Shown here: piece by piece, positions 5,876 to 12,942 of the stretch
How the letters are laid out: each line of letters opens with the position of its first letter
Numbering within the stretch: position 1 is the first letter of the stretch
From: Pseudomonadota bacterium
GTDB lineage: Bacteria; Pseudomonadota; Alphaproteobacteria; Caulobacterales; Caulobacteraceae
NCBI GenBank assembly: GCA_023416055.1
Contig: JAEZIH010000056.1
Coordinates: 1-14,234 of the forward strand
Direction of reading: 5' to 3'
Length of the DNA stretch: 14,234 nt
Notes under the pieces: model-generated
Databases searched by the model: none
Told to the model about the DNA's origin: nothing
Seen by the model: the letters and a program-made list of their open reading frames with translations, nothing else
Made by a program: the position numbers and the translations under genes

Positions 5876-7120
5876 CTACTTCAGGGCGCGGCCGGCGACG
5901 ATGGCGGTGGAGCCGAACTTTTCGCGGAGGCGGTCGATGGCGGTTTCGGTGCGGAGGGCGCGGGCCTCGGCGCTTTCGAACAGGCCGGAGGGGGCGTCGA
6001 CGGCGTCCTGGACGTCGGCGAGGCCGATGCCGATCAGGCGGTAGGGGCGGCCCAGTTCGGGGCGGAGCAGGTCGCGGCCGGCGGCGAACAGGGCGCGGGC
6101 GGTCTGGACCGGCTCGGCCAGGGTGACGCGGCGGGTGACGATGCGAAAGTCGGTGCGGCGCAGCTTGAGCACCACGACGCGGCTGGCGACGCCGTCGCGG
6201 CGGGCCTTGGCGGCCAGCTTCTCGCACAGGGGCCAGAGCTCGGCCTCGAGGTCGGCGGCGGCGGTCAGGTCCTCGTTGAAGGTGGTCTCGGCGCTCATGC
6301 CCTTGCGCTCGTGGCCCGGATTGACGCTGCGGGCGTCGCGGCCGTGGGCGAGGTCGTGCAGGCGCAGGCCGTGCTCGCCGTAGCGTTTGACCAGGTCGCG
6401 GACATCGGCGGCGGCGAGGTCGCCGACCGTGGCGTAGCCGTCGCTGATCAGGGTCTTGCCGAAGACGGGGCCGACGCCGGGCAGGACGCGGACCGACTTC
6501 GGGGCCAGCAGGGCGGCGGCCTCGGAGCCGATGACCGAGAAGCCGCGCGGCTTGTCCAGCTCGGAGGCGATCTTGGCGAGGAAGCGGTTGGTCGCCAGGC
6601 CGATGGAGACGGTCAGGCCGGTCTCCGCCTCGATGCGCTTCTGCAGGCGCACCAGCTGCAGCGCCGGCGGCCCGCCGTTGAGCCGCTCGGTGCCGGCCAG
6701 GTCGATCCAGGCCTCGTCCAGCGACAGGGTCTGGACCAGCGGCGTCAGCTCGCGGACGGCGCCGAAGATCTGCGCGCTGGCCGCCTTGTACTTGGCGAAG
6801 TCGGGCTTGATGACGACGGCGTCGGGGCAGGCCTTGAGCGCCTTGAACATCGGCTGGGCCGAGCCGACGCCGTAGAGGCGGGCGATGTAGCAGGCGGTGG
6901 TGACCACGCCCCGCTTGCCGCCGCCGACGATCACCGGGACGTCGCGCAGCTCGGGCCGGTCGCGCTTCTCGACCGAGGCGTAGAAGGCGTCGCAGGCGAG
7001 GTGGGCGATGTGGAGGGAGGCCAGCTCGTCATGGGCGACGATCCGCCGGGAGTCGCACGCGGGGCAGCGCTCGACCTTGCGGTCGTCGGTGTGGAGACAG
7101 TCGCGGCAGATGGATTTCAT
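5876..7120 (-). CDS. dinB: DNA polymerase IV (Y-family translesion polymerase) with N-terminal zinc ribbon
   Basis: DinB copies damaged DNA and extends mismatched ends, with low fidelity, in the cytosol. The 414-residue protein has, in order: a CxxC-x10-CxxC putative zinc ribbon (C5, C8, C19, C22), an extension seen in alphaproteobacterial members; the palm with catalytic D44 in HLACDAFYASVE and D135-E136 in SLDEAWIDL; the CYIARLYGV motif (78-85); the helix-hairpin-helix region around 211-222 (RVLPGVGPVFGK); and the little-finger domain to the end. The only clamp-binding-like peptide seen is SGLFES (378-383), and the usual final QLxLGL-type tail is absent. The ATG at 7120 has no clear ribosome binding site. 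It is divergent from divK across a G-tract repeat. No LexA-box was recognised upstream. Confidence 0.95.
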   Translation of the reverse strand: MKSICRDCLHTDDRKVERCPACDSRRIVAHDELASLHIAHLACDAFYASVEKRDRPELRDVPVIVGGGKRGVVTTACYIARLYGVGSAQPMFKALKACPDAVVIKPDFAKYKAASAQIFGAVRELTPLVQTLSLDEAWIDLAGTERLNGGPPALQLVRLQKRIEAETGLTVSIGLATNRFLAKIASELDKPRGFSVIGSEAAALLAPKSVRVLPGVGPVFGKTLISDGYATVGDLAAADVRDLVKRYGEHGLRLHDLAHGRDARSVNPGHERKGMSAETTFNEDLTAAADLEAELWPLCEKLAAKARRDGVASRVVVLKLRRTDFRIVTRRVTLAEPVQTARALFAAGRDLLRPELGRPYRLIGIGLADVQDAVDAPSGLFESAEARALRTETAIDRLREKFGSTAIVAGRALK

Positions 7121-7123
7121 CTA

Positions 7124-7154
7124 GGGGGCGTGGGGTGTGGGGTGTGGGGTAGGG
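7124..7154 (+). repeat. G-tract tandem repeat (GGGGTGT units), G-quadruplex-forming potential
   Basis: Five G runs (5, 4, 4, 4 and 3 long) are separated by CGT, TGT, TGT and TA. This fits the four-tract, short-loop pattern of a G-quadruplex on the plus strand. The repeat begins 4 bp before the dinB start codon, on the non-template side for divK, and is mirrored by a C-rich arm at 7210-7240. Confidence 0.75.
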
Positions 7155-7209
7155 TCGAGGATTCAGGATGGGGACGGCGACCGGGATGGGGTGAGAGGGC
7201 GGATGGGCT

Positions 7210-7240
7210 CCACACCCCACACTCTACACCCTACACCCTG
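7210..7240 (-). repeat. Inverted counterpart of the G-tract repeat
   Basis: On the plus strand this is built of CACACCCC and CTACACCC units. Its reverse complement reads as GGGTGTA and GGGGTGT units, the same family as 7124-7154 in the opposite orientation. The two arms could pair into a stem with a loop of roughly 55 bases. Confidence 0.7.
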
Positions 7241-7264
7241 GCGCCCGTTCCGCCGTCCGCCGGC

Positions 7265-7279
7265 TTCACGCCAACTTAA
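7265..7279 (+). promoter_or_regulatory. CtrA-box-like site upstream of divK
   Basis: TTCA, seven bases, then TTAA matches the CtrA recognition motif TTAA-N7-TTAA with a single mismatch. It lies 81 bases before the divK ATG. In Caulobacter crescentus, divK has been reported as a member of the CtrA regulon, so a site here is expected. AT-rich tetramers are scarce in this GC-rich DNA, which adds some weight. Confidence 0.5.
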
Positions 7280-7359
7280 GAGACGATCCGGCAGGGTGCG
7301 GGAGAAGAAGGAAGCCTCCCGCGCGGTCGCGCACAGAGGGGCGGACGGGCTGGGTGTCG

Positions 7360-7746
7360 ATGTCGAAGACGGTCCTCATCGTCGAGGATAACGAGCTGAA
7401 CATGAAGCTCTTTCATGATCTGCTCGAGTCCCAGGGGTACCGCACCCTGCAGACCCGCGAAGGGCTGCAGGCGCTGGCGCTCGCCCGGCAGCACCGGCCC
7501 GACCTGATCCTGATGGACATCCAGCTGCCCGAGATCAGCGGCCTGGAAGTCACCAAGTGGCTGAAGGACGACGAGGAGTTGAGCCACATCCCCGTGGTCG
7601 CCGTCACCGCCTTCGCCATGAAGGGCGACGAGGAGCGTATCCGCCAGGGCGGCTGCGAGGCCTATATCTCCAAGCCCATATCGGTGATGCACTTCCTCGA
7701 GACGGTGCGACGGCACCTGGCGCCGGCCGGGATGGCGGTCCAATGA
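7360..7746 (+). CDS. divK: Single-domain response regulator DivK
   Basis: DivK is an essential CheY-like receiver. In Caulobacter it is phosphorylated by DivJ, dephosphorylated by PleC, and feeds through DivL-CckA to switch off CtrA. The 128-residue product is a single receiver domain: acidic pair E9-D10, phospho-acceptor D53 in [11 protein letters not shown]83 and K105 (ISKPIS). Counting from the ATG at 7360 puts the Asp at exactly 53, as in the C. crescentus protein, so this start was preferred over the in-frame GTG at 7354. The ribosome binding site is weak. The stop overlaps the pleD start in ATGA (7743-7746), implying translational coupling. A CtrA-box-like site lies upstream. Long stretches such as [13 protein letters not shown] and [10 protein letters not shown] are DivK-specific, so the identification is firm. 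Confidence 0.96.
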   Translation: MSKTVLIVEDNELNMKLFHDLLESQGYRTLQTREGLQALALARQHRPDLILMDIQLPEISGLEVTKWLKDDEELSHIPVVAVTAFAMKGDEERIRQGGCEAYISKPISVMHFLETVRRHLAPAGMAVQ

Positions 7747-9104
7747 CCGCCCGCATCCTGGTCGTCGACGACGTGGAGCCGAACGTCCGGCTGCTCGAGG
7801 CCAAGCTGACGCTGGAATACTATGAGGTGATGACGGCGATGGACGGCGCCTCGGCGCTGAAGATCGCCGCGGCCGAGCGGCCCGACATCATCCTGCTGGA
7901 CGTGATGATGCCCGGCATGGACGGGTTCGAGACCTGTCGCCTGCTGAAGGCCGATCCGGTCACCCGCCACATCCCTGTGGTGCTGGTCACGGCGCTGGAC
8001 GGGCGCGAGGACAAGATCAAGGGGCTGGAAGCCGGGGCCGACGACTTCGTCACCAAGCCGATCGACGACGTCATCCTGTTCGCCCGCGTGAAGTCGCTGG
8101 TGCGGCTGAAGGCGGTGATGGACGAGCTGCGCGAGCGCGAGGAGAGCGGGCGGCGGCTGGGCGTCGACACCGACGGGGCCGGGCGTCTGCGCGGCTCGGG
8201 CGGGCGGGTGCTGATCGTCGACGACAACGAGCTGCAGGCCGGCAAGATGCTGACCTACCTGTCGGGCGAGCACCGGCCGGTGGTCGAGGCCGATCCGGCG
8301 GCGGCCCTGGTCGCGGCCCGGGCGCCGCTGGACCTGATCATCGTCAATGTCTCGAGCAGCGGCTTCGACGGCCTGCGCTTCGTGGCCCAGGCGCGCTCCA
8401 GCGACGCCTCGCGGCGGACACCGATCCTGGCGGTGGTCGACCCGGCGGACCGCCCGCGCCTGCTGAAGGCGCTGGAGCTGGGGGTGAACGACATCCTGCC
8501 GCGGCCGGTCGACTCCGAGGAGCTGATGGCGCGGGCGCGGACCCAGATCCGCCGCAAGCGCTACGCCGACTTCCTCAAGGAGAAGCTGGACTACAGCCTG
8601 GAGATGGCGGTGACCGACGCCCTGACCGGGCTGCACAACCGGCGCTACATGGCCGGCCAGTTGCAGGCCATGGTCGGCCGGGCCGGGCAGGGGGGCGACT
8701 CCGTGGCCGTGCTGGTCATGGACATCGACCACTTCAAGGCGGTCAACGACGGCTTCGGCCACGACGCCGGCGACGAGGTGCTGCGCGAGTTCGCGGTGCG
8801 CCTGGCGACGAACGTGCGGGCCATCGACCTGCCGTGCCGCCTGGGCGGCGAGGAGTTCGTGGTGGTCATGCCGGGGGCCTCGCTGGAGGCCGCCGCGCGC
8901 GTGGCCGACCGCATCCGCCGCGACATCGAGAGCCAGCCCTTCCCGATCATGAGCGGGGCCGAATCGCTGAGCATCACCGTCTCGATCGGCGTGGCCGCCA
9001 GCGTGCCGGGCGATACGCCCGAGGGCCTGCTGAAGCGGGCCGACGAGGGCGTCTACGAGGCCAAGAGCCGGGGCCGGAACCAGGTGATCGCGCGGGCGGC
9101 GTGA
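7743..9104 (+). CDS. pleD: Diguanylate cyclase response regulator PleD
   Basis: PleD makes cyclic di-GMP from two GTP when phosphorylated, and in Caulobacter drives flagellum ejection and stalk formation at the swarmer-to-stalked transition. The 453-residue protein has REC1 (about 1-120, phospho-acceptor D53), a pseudo-receiver REC2 (about 155-270) where N202 replaces the phospho-acceptor Asp, and a GGDEF domain (about 285-453). The active-site motif is GGEEF at 368-372, and the inhibitory I-site RAID is at 359-362, so both catalysis and product inhibition should work. Other expected elements are seen: [11 protein letters not shown], and [11 protein letters not shown] with a metal-binding Asp. 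The numbering coincides with that of C. crescentus PleD. The start overlaps the divK stop by 4 bp. The gene ends 8 bp from a convergent OmpA-like gene. Confidence 0.97.
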   Translation: MTARILVVDDVEPNVRLLEAKLTLEYYEVMTAMDGASALKIAAAERPDIILLDVMMPGMDGFETCRLLKADPVTRHIPVVLVTALDGREDKIKGLEAGADDFVTKPIDDVILFARVKSLVRLKAVMDELREREESGRRLGVDTDGAGRLRGSGGRVLIVDDNELQAGKMLTYLSGEHRPVVEADPAAALVAARAPLDLIIVNVSSSGFDGLRFVAQARSSDASRRTPILAVVDPADRPRLLKALELGVNDILPRPVDSEELMARARTQIRRKRYADFLKEKLDYSLEMAVTDALTGLHNRRYMAGQLQAMVGRAGQGGDSVAVLVMDIDHFKAVNDGFGHDAGDEVLREFAVRLATNVRAIDLPCRLGGEEFVVVMPGASLEAAARVADRIRRDIESQPFPIMSGAESLSITVSIGVAASVPGDTPEGLLKRADEGVYEAKSRGRNQVIARAA

Positions 9105-9112
9105 GCTCGCCG

Positions 9113-9514
9113 CTATTCGACCCGCACCTCGACCCGCCGGTTGGCCGCATGGCCGGGAGCCCGCCCGGGGAGCGGGCGGTCTGCAGCGTAGGCCGCGACA
9201 GTGATGCTCCCGATAGGCACGCCCTTTTCCCACAGGAAGCTGCGCACCTCATTGCCGCGCCTTTGCGACAGACCTCGGGCATAGCCGGCCGAGCCCTCGG
9301 GGGATTCCGCAAGCGTGGCGTGCGCATCCACGGCGACATTCGGCGCGCGAGCACGGTCGTAGGCGTTGGCGAAGGCCGTCAGGGACGCCTTGGCGGCGGC
9401 GGTGAGTTCGTCGCTGTCCGCATCGAAGGTGACGATCGTCGTCGCGGGTTGCTGCGCCGCCGCGACCGGGGAAACCATGATGGCGAGGGCCGCGAGAATT
9501 CCGACAGGGCGCAT
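9113..9514 (-). CDS. OmpA-like C-terminal domain protein with signal peptide
   Basis: This is a secreted 133-residue protein consisting of little more than one OmpA-like domain. Residues 1-20 (MRPVGILAALAIMVSPVAAA) form a Sec signal peptide with a likely cut after A20; there is no lipobox and no beta-barrel part. The domain shows the opening strand TIVTFDADSDEL (25-36), LSQRRGNEVRSFL (82-94) and a closing ANRRVEVRV. The peptidoglycan-binding Asp of the usual GHTD motif is not evident: the matching place reads VDAHATL. Binding to meso-diaminopimelate may therefore be weak or absent. The ATG at 9514 has GGAGAGA six bases upstream and starts the signal peptide; the frame is open further upstream but is not signal-like. 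It may be a periplasmic protein attached to the wall; the actual role is unknown. Confidence 0.8.
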   Translation of the reverse strand: MRPVGILAALAIMVSPVAAAQQPATTIVTFDADSDELTAAAKASLTAFANAYDRARAPNVAVDAHATLAESPEGSAGYARGLSQRRGNEVRSFLWEKGVPIGSITVAAYAADRPLPGRAPGHAANRRVEVRVE

Positions 9515-9606
9515 GATCAATCTCTCCGTGTCAGGACATCCTGCCTCAACCGCCGTGCGCCGCCAAGCTGACGAAACCCGACGCCGGGAGAGGGAGTGGT
9601 GACAAG

Positions 9607-9635
9607 AAAAACGCCCGGTCATCACTGACCGGGCG
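9607..9635 (-). terminator. Intrinsic terminator of rpmG
   Basis: On the minus strand a 9-bp GC-rich stem, CGCCCGGTC pairing with GACCGGGCG around a 6-base loop, is followed directly by TTTTT. It lies 26 bases after the rpmG stop codon. On the plus strand the stem is not followed by a T run, so it is directional. It also insulates the OmpA-like gene downstream. Confidence 0.9.
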
Positions 9636-9661
9636 CTTCGAAATCCAGCAGGGCGGAACCC

Positions 9662-9829
9662 TTACTTGATCTTGCCTTCCTTGAACTCGACGTGCTTGCG
9701 CACGACGGGGTCGTACTTCTTCACGACCATCTTCTCGGTCATGGTGCGGGCGTTCTTCTTGGTGACGTAGAAGAAGCCGGTGTCGGCGGTGGAGTTCAGG
9801 CGAATCTTGATGGAAGCCGGCTTGGCCAT
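9662..9829 (-). CDS. rpmG: 50S ribosomal protein L33
   Basis: L33 is a small protein of the large ribosomal subunit near the E site. The 55-residue product has the family pattern: [20 protein letters not shown] at the start, YVTKKNART in the middle, then [19 protein letters not shown] and a final GKIK. The Cys pairs of the zinc-binding L33 form are absent, so this is the Cys-minus form. Length is normal. The ATG at 9829 follows a weak AAAGG about 12 bases upstream. The gene has its own promoter at 9880-9907 and a strong terminator at 9607-9635, so it is a single-gene unit. An L33 gene close to pleD is, to my knowledge, the usual arrangement in Caulobacter. Confidence 0.96.
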   Translation of the reverse strand: MAKPASIKIRLNSTADTGFFYVTKKNARTMTEKMVVKKYDPVVRKHVEFKEGKIK

Positions 9830-9879
9830 CGGACAATTACCTTTGCGGACGGCGAAAGCCGCGGAAATGAGAGGCGCGG

Positions 9880-9907
9880 AACATACTCAGGCGCGGTCGG
9901 AAGTCAA
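9880..9907 (-). promoter_or_regulatory. Probable promoter of rpmG
   Basis: On the minus strand TTGACT (9902-9907) and TATGTT (9880-9885) are 16 bases apart, matching the sigma-70 boxes in 5 and 4 of 6 positions. The leader would be about 45 nt, and this is the only such pair upstream of rpmG. Confidence 0.55.
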
Positions 9908-9958
9908 CCGGCGCGGCGACGCATTGAGCGGAACCGTATGACCGGGCAGCATGGCGGC

Positions 9959-10528
9959 ATGAAGACACTCGCCATCGCCGCCGCCGCCGCCCTGTCCCTG
10001 ATGGTTTCCGCCTGCGCCACGGCGCCGGAGCCGGCCCACCCGCAGGACGCCTTTCTGGCCCGGCTGAACGCCCTGTGCGGGCAGTCGTTCGAGGGCCGGG
10101 TGGTCAGCGACGATCCCGCCGACGCCGACTTCCGGGCCAGCCGTCTGGTCATGCAGGTGCGGGACTGCGCGCCGGATGAGGTGGGCATCCCCTTCGCCGT
10201 GGGCGAGGACCGGTCGCGGCGCTGGATCATCGCCCGCACGGAGGCGGGGCTGAGGCTGAAGCACGACCATCGCGACGAGCAGGGCGTGATCCACGGCTAT
10301 CACATGTACGGCGGCGACACGGCGGGGCCGGGGACGGCATCGCGGCAGGAGTTCCCGGTGGACCGCGAGTCGATCGACCAGTTCATCGCCGGCGGGGCCC
10401 AGGTCTCGACCACCAACGTCTGGGCGGTGGAGGTCCATCCGGGACGGATCTTCGCCTATGAGCTGCGCCGGCCCGAGGGACGGTTCATGCGGGTGGAGTT
10501 CGACCTGACCCGCCCGCTGGCTGACTAG
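9959..10528 (+). CDS. Hypothetical lipoprotein
   Basis: This 189-residue protein is not recognised. Its N-terminus is a lipoprotein signal peptide: MKTLAIAAAAALSLMVSAC, with lipobox V16-S17-A18-C19, so the mature protein should be lipid-anchored at C19. Residue 20 is Ala rather than Asp, which favours sorting to the outer membrane. The mature part is soluble, with two further Cys (about residues 39 and 62) that could form a disulphide, and ends in HPGRIFAYELRRPEGRFMRV and a short tail. An ATG at 9938 in the same frame is possible but would put seven extra residues before the signal peptide. The stop overlaps the stop of the convergent downstream gene by 3 bp. Its role is unknown. Confidence 0.8.
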   Translation: MKTLAIAAAAALSLMVSACATAPEPAHPQDAFLARLNALCGQSFEGRVVSDDPADADFRASRLVMQVRDCAPDEVGIPFAVGEDRSRRWIIARTEAGLRLKHDHRDEQGVIHGYHMYGGDTAGPGTASRQEFPVDRESIDQFIAGGAQVSTTNVWAVEVHPGRIFAYELRRPEGRFMRVEFDLTRPLAD

Positions 10529-12354
10529 CCGAAGGCGCGGAGCCGTTCGAGCAGCGGCTGCAGGTCGGGGACCAGGGGCTCGATCTCGGCGGCGTTCTTC
10601 TTCCACTTGCCGGCTTCGGGCGGGGTCAGGGTGTGGCGCGAGGGGGGCAGGTCGCCGCCGGTGCGCTGGCTGAGGGCGGCGTCGAAGTCGAGGTCGGCGA
10701 AGGCGCAGACGCCGCGGATGACGGCGGCGGGGTCGGCCACGAAGTCGCTGTAGCGGACGACGTGGCGGCGATCGGCCGGGATTTGCTCCAGGTCGTCCAT
10801 GATGGTGCGGTTGGTGGTCGCCCACTGGTAGGCGGCGACCTCCGGCAGGGGCTTGCCCTTCAGCGCCTGCCAGCCCGGCGGCAGCAGCAGGGACCACGGC
10901 CCGTCCCAGCCGGGCAGCTGCGGATAGGTGACCCAGCCGCCGGCGCGCCAGGCGTCGATGATGGAGGAGATGTTCTCTTCCGGCTCGCGCCACAGGAAGA
11001 CGAAGCGGGCGTCGGGGAAGAGGGCGTTGAAGAAGGGGATGCGCAGAGCGTTCTTGGGCGTCTTCTCCAACAGGCGCACGCGCTCGGCGTCGACGCGCTG
11101 GTTGTCCGGCCCGACCAGCTTCTCGGCCAGTCGCGACTTCATGGCGAGGGCGATCTCGGGCGTCAGGCGGTCGGCGGTGAGGCGGTTGGAATCGATCCCG
11201 GGGGCGCCGGGGCGGAACATCTGAAAGCCCTCGACCAGCCAGTGGGCCTCGCCGCCAGGATTGGTCAGCTGGGGCGTGACGGCGAGGGTCTCGAACAGGG
11301 CGGTGCTGCCCGAGCGGGGGGCGGCGACGATGATCAGCGGGCGGTCGTAATCGGGGGTGCGGACCACCGGGCGGGCCTGGGCTGCGGCCGGGGCGGCGGC
11401 GCCCATGCCGGCGACGCCGGGATTGACGGCGTAGGTGCCGATGCGCTGGCCGACGACGCGCAGCACCGGCATCTGGTTGGAGCGCACGCGCAGATCGTCG
11501 CCGAGGGCCTGGACCTGATGCAGCAGCAGCTCCAGCCGCTTGCGGTAGTGGGGCACGCCGCGGTCGCCGTCGGCGAACAGGGACCACATCTGCCGCCAGT
11601 CCTGGCGGAAGCCGTAGAAGACGCGCTGCAGGGCCTGCATCGCCGCCTCGCCCGCCTCCCCGGGCTTGAGCGACATCGACTCCTCGAACAGGTCGCGCAG
11701 CAGGTCGTCGACCTCGGACGGGGGCATGACGCGGTAGACGTTATGCTGTTCGGTGGCGATGCCGACGCGGGCGCCCGGCTGGAAGGGGACGGTCTGGACC
11801 GGCAGGTCCTGGCTGGCGGCGGCGTGGGCCATGTCCCAGAAGCGGGCGTTGCCGGTCGTGTCGGCGACGAGGTGGATGCGGGTGACGTCCGAGTTGTTCT
11901 CGACCTTGTGCGGACGCCAGTTGTCGAAGATCCACGAGTCGCCCTCGGCCATGTGCACGACCTGGTCGTCGCAGTGGAAGGCGACCTCGGGGCGGGTGAC
12001 GACCGGGATGTGCAGCCGTACCCGGTGGTGCCAGTGATAGTTGATGTCGGTGTGCATCGGCACCGTGGCGCCGGGGCCGAGGCGCATCAGGCGGGAGCGG
12101 CTCCAGACCACGCCGAAATGGGCCAGCACCTGCTGCAGATAGGGCGATGACTGGAGGTGCGGGGTCATGGCCATGGGGCCGGCGACGTCGTCGTTCTCGC
12201 CCCCGCCGACGGTGATCAGGCGCAGGGCGCTGTTGCCGTCGAGGTTGTTGGGATGACGCACCCACGCCTCTTCCGGAAAGGCGGCGACCTCCTGCTGCAG
12301 ACGCGCGACGTCGAAGCGGAAGGGCAGCTTGATGAAGGGCGTGGGAAGCTTCAT
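10525..12354 (-). CDS. Fusion of aspartyl/asparaginyl beta-hydroxylase-like domain and sulfotransferase
   Basis: This 609-residue protein joins two catalytic domains. Residues about 75-165 match the PF05118 Fe(II)/2-oxoglutarate dioxygenase fold: H101-T-D103 and H149 (in RPHKVENN) form the iron triad, and R159 (DVTRIHL) would bind 2-oxoglutarate. A helical segment (about 210-290) and an Ala/Pro-rich linker (about 312-335) follow. Residues about 338-605 are a sulfotransferase: the PAPS 5'-phosphate loop APRSGST (345-351), and RFVFLWREPEENISSIIDAW (450-469) for the 3'-phosphate site. Neither domain lacks a key residue. No signal peptide is seen, so the action is cytosolic; the substrate is unknown, but hydroxylation followed by O-sulfation is a natural inference. 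No ribosome binding site precedes the ATG, and the -10 of a likely promoter ends six bases before it. The gene stands alone on the minus strand. Confidence 0.88.
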   Translation of the reverse strand: MKLPTPFIKLPFRFDVARLQQEVAAFPEEAWVRHPNNLDGNSALRLITVGGGENDDVAGPMAMTPHLQSSPYLQQVLAHFGVVWSRSRLMRLGPGATVPMHTDINYHWHHRVRLHIPVVTRPEVAFHCDDQVVHMAEGDSWIFDNWRPHKVENNSDVTRIHLVADTTGNARFWDMAHAAASQDLPVQTVPFQPGARVGIATEQHNVYRVMPPSEVDDLLRDLFEESMSLKPGEAGEAAMQALQRVFYGFRQDWRQMWSLFADGDRGVPHYRKRLELLLHQVQALGDDLRVRSNQMPVLRVVGQRIGTYAVNPGVAGMGAAAPAAAQARPVVRTPDYDRPLIIVAAPRSGSTALFETLAVTPQLTNPGGEAHWLVEGFQMFRPGAPGIDSNRLTADRLTPEIALAMKSRLAEKLVGPDNQRVDAERVRLLEKTPKNALRIPFFNALFPDARFVFLWREPEENISSIIDAWRAGGWVTYPQLPGWDGPWSLLLPPGWQALKGKPLPEVAAYQWATTNRTIMDDLEQIPADRRHVVRYSDFVADPAAVIRGVCAFADLDFDAALSQRTGGDLPPSRHTLTPPEAGKWKKNAAEIEPLVPDLQPLLERLRAFG

Positions 12355-12360
12355 GCGCCC

Positions 12361-12389
12361 GGCATAACGAGGGGCCGCGCCGGGGTCAA
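12361..12389 (-). promoter_or_regulatory. Possible promoter giving a leaderless mRNA for the fusion gene
   Basis: On the minus strand TTGACC (12384-12389) and TATGCC (12361-12366) are 17 bases apart. The -10 ends six bases before the ATG at 12354, so transcription would start at or next to the start codon. No Shine-Dalgarno sequence is present in this gap. The -35 matches 5 of 6 bases; the -10 is weaker. Confidence 0.4.
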
Positions 12390-12395
12390 AGAGCC

Positions 12396-12860
12396 TCAGC
12401 CGCCGTCGCGGAGACGGGTCAGCAGGGCGACGGCCTCATCCCGGCGGCGGAAGACGTCCGCAGCGTCGCCGGTGACGCAGCCGGCGTCCCATTCCAGTCG
12501 CTGGTCCTCATGTCCTTCCCGGGACCAGGTGAACCAGCCGTAGGGGCCGTCGGTGATGACCCGTCGGCACTCGAAGCTGACGCCCTCGTACGGGCGGAAG
12601 ATGTCGCGCAGGCGGTCGAAGTCGGCCTCGGAAACGGCGAAGGCGCGGGTCTCGTCTCCCCTGGTCCAGCGGGCCACGCCGCCGCGCGGGATCGACCATT
12701 CTTCGGTGATCCGGCCCCAGTAGAGCGAGGTGAGGGTGAGCCGGTCAGGGCTGGACAGGGCTTCCTGGGCGACGGCTCGTTCCACGGTGGTGGACGCGGC
12801 ATCGACGTGGCCGGCGCAGGCCGCGAGCAGCGCCGCAGAAACGATGATGACACCCCGCAT
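12396..12860 (-). CDS. Hypothetical lipoprotein
   Basis: This unrecognised protein has 154 residues. Residues 1-15 (MRGVIIVSAALLAAC) form a short lipoprotein signal with lipobox L12-A13-A14-C15. The mature part is soluble and contains a TRAFAVSEADFDRLRDIFRPY segment (about 85-105) and two Cys (about 112 and 132) that may pair. The phrase RITEEWSIPRGGVARW and the Asp/Arg-rich helices resemble small periplasmic proteins found in many alphaproteobacteria, but no function can be given. The ATG at 12860 is strongly supported: GGGAGGA lies five bases upstream and the signal peptide starts there. The stop is 41 bp from the next gene on the same strand, which has its own promoter-like sequence. Confidence 0.8.
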   Translation of the reverse strand: MRGVIIVSAALLAACAGHVDAASTTVERAVAQEALSSPDRLTLTSLYWGRITEEWSIPRGGVARWTRGDETRAFAVSEADFDRLRDIFRPYEGVSFECRRVITDGPYGWFTWSREGHEDQRLEWDAGCVTGDAADVFRRRDEAVALLTRLRDGG

Positions 12861-12942
12861 GCAATCCTCCCTTTCCCCGCCGGCGAATAGAACGCAGCCG
12901 GGCCCAGCGCACAACCGCAGGTCGGCGGATCGTCAGGGACGG

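Noticed and set aside
7354..7359. GTG at 7354 as the divK start
   Set aside because: The ATG at 7360 puts the phospho-acceptor at D53 and matches the known N-terminus of DivK; the two extra residues have no support.
7662..9233. Long minus-strand open frame (523 codons) opposite pleD
   Set aside because: PleD is certain in the other strand. The antisense product is low-complexity His/Arg/Gln-rich and starts inside divK.
9887..11587. Minus-strand open frame (566 codons) in another frame of the fusion gene
   Set aside because: It overlaps two supported genes and is an Arg/Pro-rich frame-shifted reading.
10633..12150. Long plus-strand open frame (505 codons) opposite the fusion gene
   Set aside because: It is the mirror of a well-supported gene in very GC-rich DNA. 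It is rich in Gly, Ala, Val and Asp with no recognisable domain and no ribosome binding site.
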